Source of the DNA: an uncultured Helicobacter sp.
GTDB lineage: Bacteria; Campylobacterota; Campylobacteria; Campylobacterales; Helicobacteraceae
Direction: 5' to 3'
Length of the DNA stretch: 64,000 nt
Assembly (NCBI GenBank): GCA_949287835.1
Contig: CASEHV010000011.1
Span: 1-64,000, forward strand
Each line of letters starts with the position of its first letter. The first letter of the stretch is position 1. The notes below the pieces were generated by a model. It saw only the letters and a list, made by a program, of their open reading frames with translations, did not search any database and had not been told where the DNA came from. Below are positions 60,418 through 64,000 of this stretch, piece after piece. Made by a program: the position numbers and the translations under genes.

Positions 60418-60939
60418 TTATTTTTTATAATTTTTAATCGCGTCTTCTAATAGCTTTTGTGCATGTGCGGCGTCTTTAAACTCATGGACTTTCACCCATT
60501 TATTTGGCTCAAGCATTTTGTAGGTCTCAAAGAAGTTTTTGATTCTATCAAGCGTAATTTTTGGCAGGTCTAAATATGATTTTACGTCCTCATAAGTGGG
60601 GTCTATTTTATTATCCGCAAGGGCTAGTAGCTTTTCATCTGTGCCACCTTCATCTTCCATTAGCAAAACGCCTATCAAGCGACATTTGATAACACTACCT
60701 GCCTGAAGCGGATATTCATTCAAAACCAAAACATCTATAGGGTCATCATCACCTGCTAAAGTATGTGGTATAAAGCCGTAGTTCGCAGGATAATAAACCG
60801 CACTTCTCATAACTCTATCTACCACAACTGCACCAGATTCCTTATCTACCTCATACTTGACATCAGAGCCGTATGGAATCTCGATGATAACATTTAGCGC
60901 GTCTGGAATCTTGCCTATCTCAATTTTTGAAATATCCAT
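60418..60939 (-). CDS. ppa: Inorganic pyrophosphatase
   Basis: Hydrolyses pyrophosphate to drive biosynthesis. The 173-residue family I enzyme has IEIPYGSDVKYEVDKESG, the signature YYPANYGFIPHT and the metal Asp cluster GDDDPIDVLVLNEYPL. It starts at ATG 60939 behind AAGGAGATTTATCT. Monocistronic, normal length. Confidence 0.97.
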   Translation of the reverse strand: MDISKIEIGKIPDALNVIIEIPYGSDVKYEVDKESGAVVVDRVMRSAVYYPANYGFIPHTLAGDDDPIDVLVLNEYPLQAGSVIKCRLIGVLLMEDEGGTDEKLLALADNKIDPTYEDVKSYLDLPKITLDRIKNFFETYKMLEPNKWVKVHEFKDAAHAQKLLEDAIKNYKK

Positions 60940-61022
60940 AGATAAATCTCCTTAATAATATTAAACCAAATTATAACAAAACAACATATCATTTCAGTAG
61001 CAAACACTATGAGGTAGCTGTA

Positions 61023-61496
61023 ATGTTAAGATATTTATTCTCATGTTTAGCTCTATTATTTATAGCGTGTAAAAGCTCTGATAATAAGATAGATGATGAA
61101 GCACTAAGCAGTCAAACATGGCTCTTTGATACAAAATATATAAAGACTATCAATGATTCTAGCTGGGAGAGTATTAGCATTACTGCGTTAAATGATTATA
61201 ATGACTTTAAGATTGACCTTTCATATATATCCACAGGGAAGCCTCGCACATGCGGACTTTATGCTAAGGGGGTGCTTGTGAATAATGATATATATGATGA
61301 TTCCAAAATGAAAGATAAAAGTCAATTTATGCTACGTCCAAATGTGATTCCTAGCACTACAATATTAATTAGCAAAGATAATAGAGAGAATGAAAAATAT
61401 ATCATTGTAGAAATATCAAATATGACAGATTTCATCGCGGCATGTGGTGATTCTCATCAATATGTGGAGGGGAAATATATTTCATCTGAGGGGTAA
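61023..61496 (+). CDS. Small lipoprotein of unknown function
   Basis: 157 residues. The signal MLRYLFSCLALLFIAC fits a lipoprotein, with Cys16 as acylation site and Lys17 next. The mature part has RTCGLYAKGVLV and few other marks; no family was recognised. It starts at ATG 61023 with GAGGT upstream and is convergent with hugZ. Confidence 0.65.
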   Translation: MLRYLFSCLALLFIACKSSDNKIDDEALSSQTWLFDTKYIKTINDSSWESISITALNDYNDFKIDLSYISTGKPRTCGLYAKGVLVNNDIYDDSKMKDKSQFMLRPNVIPSTTILISKDNRENEKYIIVEISNMTDFIAACGDSHQYVEGKYISSEG

Positions 61497-61552
61497 TATT
61501 TCCAAAATAAGTATGGATTTTAAGTCCCCAAAAATCTATGCTCAATTAGATT

Positions 61553-62356
61553 CTACCTGCTATGAGGATTATGAGGATTCCCTCCATGTGGGTTTCCATG
61601 TGCGTGAGGATTTCCATGTGGATTCCCACCTTTGCCGCCTAAATGCTCTATGCTACCATCTTGCTTTATAAGATATGCTTGTCCAAAGCCTTTTACAAAT
61701 CGACCTAGCATGAAATTAAGTTTTACTAGATGAAAATCACTCATGCCTCTAACGGTAGAAACACCTCCGCCCTTACCGACCTTTGCTTCAAATGCGTCAA
61801 ATACTTTCTCAAATAATTCATCTCTTGGCATAAACTCGACAGAAATATCATAAGTAAGTCTTTTTCTAGCCAAAATACTATTCGCATCTCTCTCGTCCTC
61901 TATAAACATGACTTGACTCGCATTTGGATTTGTTCTTAGATTCTCACAATGATTTGCCATTTCACTTATATAGATATAATAATTATTCTCATATCGTAAT
62001 AGTGGTGCATAGCTAATATGTGCCTTATTATCCTTTGATAGAGATGATAGTAATATTGTATTAAACCCAGATATAAAGCTATGTATCTCATCTAGCAGTG
62101 CAGAATCTTGCTTTGAATCTTTGCTCGATATAGACATGCAAAGGCTTATAATCGCATTTTTATACTCTTCTTTTGCGACAGGTGAGGGAAATGGGGCAAA
62201 AACATCTCTATTATCTGCGATGATTTTTAAGCCGTTATTGCTAACATCTACTAGCCTTACATCATTTGCACTAAATCCTGCGAAATGTGATACTAAATCC
62301 TTTAATTCCTTATTGTGATGTTCATTCATGTGAGTTAGGATAGTTTCTATACTCAT
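61553..62356 (-). CDS. hugZ: HugZ-family haem-binding/haem-degrading protein with His-rich tail
   Basis: Helicobacter HugZ proteins bind and open haem for iron use and belong to the split-barrel flavin-binding fold. The 267-residue protein begins ETILTHMNEHHNKELKDLV, as in HugZ, and has SYAPLLRYENNYYIYISEMANHCENL. The last 30 residues are a tandem Gly-Asn-Pro-His repeat with six His, much longer than needed for the family's terminal haem contact and perhaps able to bind nickel or zinc. It starts at ATG 62356 behind AAGGAGAGAAGC. Confidence 0.88.
   Translation of the reverse strand: MSIETILTHMNEHHNKELKDLVSHFAGFSANDVRLVDVSNNGLKIIADNRDVFAPFPSPVAKEEYKNAIISLCMSISSKDSKQDSALLDEIHSFISGFNTILLSSLSKDNKAHISYAPLLRYENNYYIYISEMANHCENLRTNPNASQVMFIEDERDANSILARKRLTYDISVEFMPRDELFEKVFDAFEAKVGKGGGVSTVRGMSDFHLVKLNFMLGRFVKGFGQAYLIKQDGSIEHLGGKGGNPHGNPHAHGNPHGGNPHNPHSR
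61561..61630 (-). repeat. Tandem repeat encoding the HugZ His tail
   Basis: Three or so copies of a 13-16 base unit with core TTTCCATGTG (plus strand) encode the GNPH repeats. The irregular unit length is in multiples of three, so unit changes would keep the frame. Confidence 0.6.
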
Positions 62357-62420
62357 GCTTCTCTCCTTAAACTTAATGACTAGATTCTATCATAATAATT
62401 GATAACATTAATTCTTATTT

Positions 62421-62990
62421 CTATAAAGGTGGTGTTACATACAGCGGGGTGCATGTTTCATCAAAATCGCCATGTTTTAGGATTGCTGGTAACTCTAGGC
62501 TCTCTGCGGGGTTTATACTTTGTGCTATTAAAATATATTTATCTGCCATGTCATCACTGATTGCCATATCTCTGCTTTGCAAAAAAAAGGATTTATTTGC
62601 AAATGCCTTTATCTCATTGCCTGTTGTAAAATAAAAGCTATTTTTTGCAAAGAGTGGAATCTTTTTGCTTTTGCAAAGTGTGTGTAAAAAAATATGCGTT
62701 AGCTTTATAGCACTAAGACTACCAACGCCCCTAGTATAGCATATACTATTAATATGACTTATGGATTCTAGGGAATCTGAAATATGTGTCATAGAATGCT
62801 TTGTAGTAATAGTATTTGGCATAGCGATATTACCTTTATCGCTAAAAATGTATTCAAATAAAAAAGGGAGTGTATGAGAAACCATGCCATTTAGACAAAT
62901 GGCAGATTCTAAGAAATCTTTAGAGTAGATTCCTAGTTTGGTTGTGTTATTAACACTTATTAGGACTAAATCTTTTGCGGATTTATCCAT
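62421..62990 (-). CDS. tsaB: tRNA threonylcarbamoyladenosine biosynthesis protein TsaB
   Basis: TsaB is the ASKHA-fold partner of TsaD in adding threonylcarbamoyl to A37 of ANN-decoding tRNAs. The 189-residue protein has the expected N-terminal VLISVNNTTKLGIY and MVSHTLPFLFEYIF. CYTRGVGSLSAIKL, the degenerate ASKHA/TsaB loop, is followed by HIFLHTLCKSKKIPLFA. Fairly divergent, as Helicobacter TsaB usually is. It starts at 62990, four bases after the stop of the outer membrane protein gene. Confidence 0.78.
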   Translation of the reverse strand: MDKSAKDLVLISVNNTTKLGIYSKDFLESAICLNGMVSHTLPFLFEYIFSDKGNIAMPNTITTKHSMTHISDSLESISHINSICYTRGVGSLSAIKLTHIFLHTLCKSKKIPLFAKNSFYFTTGNEIKAFANKSFFLQSRDMAISDDMADKYILIAQSINPAESLELPAILKHGDFDETCTPLYVTPPL

Positions 62991-62994
62991 GCCA

Positions 62995-64000
62995 TTAGAA
63001 GCTAATTTTTGTAAAAGCTAGTGCAGCATGGTCTCCACGGAATCCATTATTCACATAGCCACCACCTACGCTCCATTTAAAGCCATCGCTATCTCCACCG
63101 CCTATGATTGTATAAGATGCAATGGCAGAAAATTCCCTATAATCTCCGCCAGCATACAATATGTCTAAGTCAAGTGAATCGCCAAGTTTTGCTCCTGTAA
63201 ATAAATACCATGTGCCTACACCCGCACCAAGGTAAGACCTATATGATAAACCTGTGCCATCTGCAACGCTTGCAGGATGTAGATACTGACCATAGAATCT
63301 AGTTCTATCCACAAGGCTTAAACCATTTAGAGATATTCCACCTATGCTAAGATAACCACCACCTAGTTTAATCATATCTAGGAATAAAAACTCTTGGTCT
63401 ACCTGCCACATAAAGCCACTTCCCTCATTGAATATTTTGCTCCAAAGCACCCTTGCAGTAGTAGTAGATTTAACGCCGCCAAGGTCTAAATCCGCTATCG
63501 CTCTACCACCTACCTGCAATACATCATTGCCATTTCTTAGCCAATATTGCACAAACGGACTAATCATAAACATATCGCCAATTTTTACATCAACACCACC
63601 TGCAAAAAGCTCATTGTTGAAATTAAAATCAAAATAGTTTGAATATCTACCTAGCCTAGATATATCAAAACCATATCTACTCTCTGCTCCTATTTTATGA
63701 CTAGCATTAAATCCATTTCTAAGCACTTCATTTACATAAGTAGCCCAAACTCCAAAGGAATCTGAACCATACGAAAATGCTATACCTTGATTGTATCCAC
63801 CTATCCAATCTGCTGTCTGTAGAATCTCGCTTCCATTATATCTACCAAGCTTGATTTTAAGACCATCGGTTACATAGCCAGCATATAAATCCGATAAATC
63901 AACCCAAGGCTTAGGGAATATCTTACCAGAGCCAACAAACTCATTGTTTGTAAAAGTGCCATGAGTTCCGACAGTTAGCGGAGCATAACCAGCTATAGCA
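62995..64000 (-). CDS. Helicobacter outer membrane protein (Hof/HP_OMP_2 type), partial
   Basis: The frame runs leftward through the whole region and enters from beyond the right edge, so the N-terminus lies outside the window. Its internal GTG at 63726 is not the start, because the frame stays open to 64000. About 335 residues are seen. They include WVDLSDLYAGYVTDGLKIKLG and RYNGSEILQTADWIG, typical of the Helicobacter outer membrane family with an OprD-like barrel, many alternating aromatic strands, and the C-terminus ALAFTKISF ending in Phe. It may be a porin for small solutes. tsaB follows after four bases. Confidence 0.82.
   Translation of the reverse strand, partial: AIAGYAPLTVGTHGTFTNNEFVGSGKIFPKPWVDLSDLYAGYVTDGLKIKLGRYNGSEILQTADWIGGYNQGIAFSYGSDSFGVWATYVNEVLRNGFNASHKIGAESRYGFDISRLGRYSNYFDFNFNNELFAGGVDVKIGDMFMISPFVQYWLRNGNDVLQVGGRAIADLDLGGVKSTTTARVLWSKIFNEGSGFMWQVDQEFLFLDMIKLGGGYLSIGGISLNGLSLVDRTRFYGQYLHPASVADGTGLSYRSYLGAGVGTWYLFTGAKLGDSLDLDILYAGGDYREFSAIASYTIIGGGDSDGFKWSVGGGYVNNGFRGDHAALAFTKISF

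Overview
This window looks like a chromosomal segment of a Helicobacter species, most likely an enterohepatic (non-pylori) one. The evidence is low-GC DNA with very frequent AGATTCT/AGAATCT words, an oorDABC 2-oxoglutarate oxidoreductase operon, nifS-nifU as the Fe-S assembly pair, NspC, a HugZ haem protein, Hof-type outer membrane proteins, a FliI/PflB-like flagellar complement and long mononucleotide tracts typical of phase variation. The species was not determined. No tRNA, rRNA, CRISPR array, insertion sequence or prophage was seen; RNase P RNA (rnpB, about 34140-34449) is the only structured RNA gene recognised.

Layout. 1-4.4 kb: a doubly broken, poly-G-bearing eptA (lipid A phosphoethanolamine transferase), then a leftward transporter + hot-dog hydratase pair. 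4.8-9.0 kb: ispG and the leftward oorDABC operon. 9.3-18.1 kb: valS, nifS-nifU with a terminator, a hidden TM2-domain pseudogene, fliI, tig. 18.5-23.5 kb: a restriction-modification island with three DNA methyltransferases, a nonsense-mutated probable endonuclease gene and two further gene remnants. 23.6-29.2 kb: serA, a small membrane protein, argH, dprA, folP. 29.4-32.2 kb: a cassette of a BCCT transporter and a Rieske oxygenase behind a promoter with a perfect 19-bp palindrome, ending in a G16 tract. 32.8-42.4 kb: eno, rnpB, a lipoprotein gene, ung, a large TPR membrane protein, nspC, a small acidic protein, an apparently orphan hydrogenase small subunit and a LutA-type Fe-S protein. 42.6-50.3 kb: a phase-variable (G13) probable glycan-biosynthesis gene, an MFS transporter, cmoB, aroC, fldA, a class V aminotransferase and proC. 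50.7-64 kb: a sugar-nucleotide/HAD pseudogene, rluB, greA, a frameshifted outer membrane protein gene, queC, glmS, a Fur-box TonB receptor, a KgtP-type permease, ppa, a lipoprotein gene, hugZ, tsaB and an outer membrane protein gene running off the right edge.

How it fits together. Most genes are core metabolism. The accessory interest lies in (i) surface and uptake functions linked to long homopolymers (eptA G16, the transporter promoter T14, the glycan gene G13, a divergent promoter A13, and G16 after the oxygenase), (ii) the quaternary-amine uptake/oxygenation cassette with its own operator and distinct composition, (iii) the decaying restriction-modification locus, and (iv) the hydrogenase small subunit without a large-subunit neighbour. 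At least six loci carry stops or frameshifts. Several lie at homopolymers, so some could be assembly errors and should be checked against reads.
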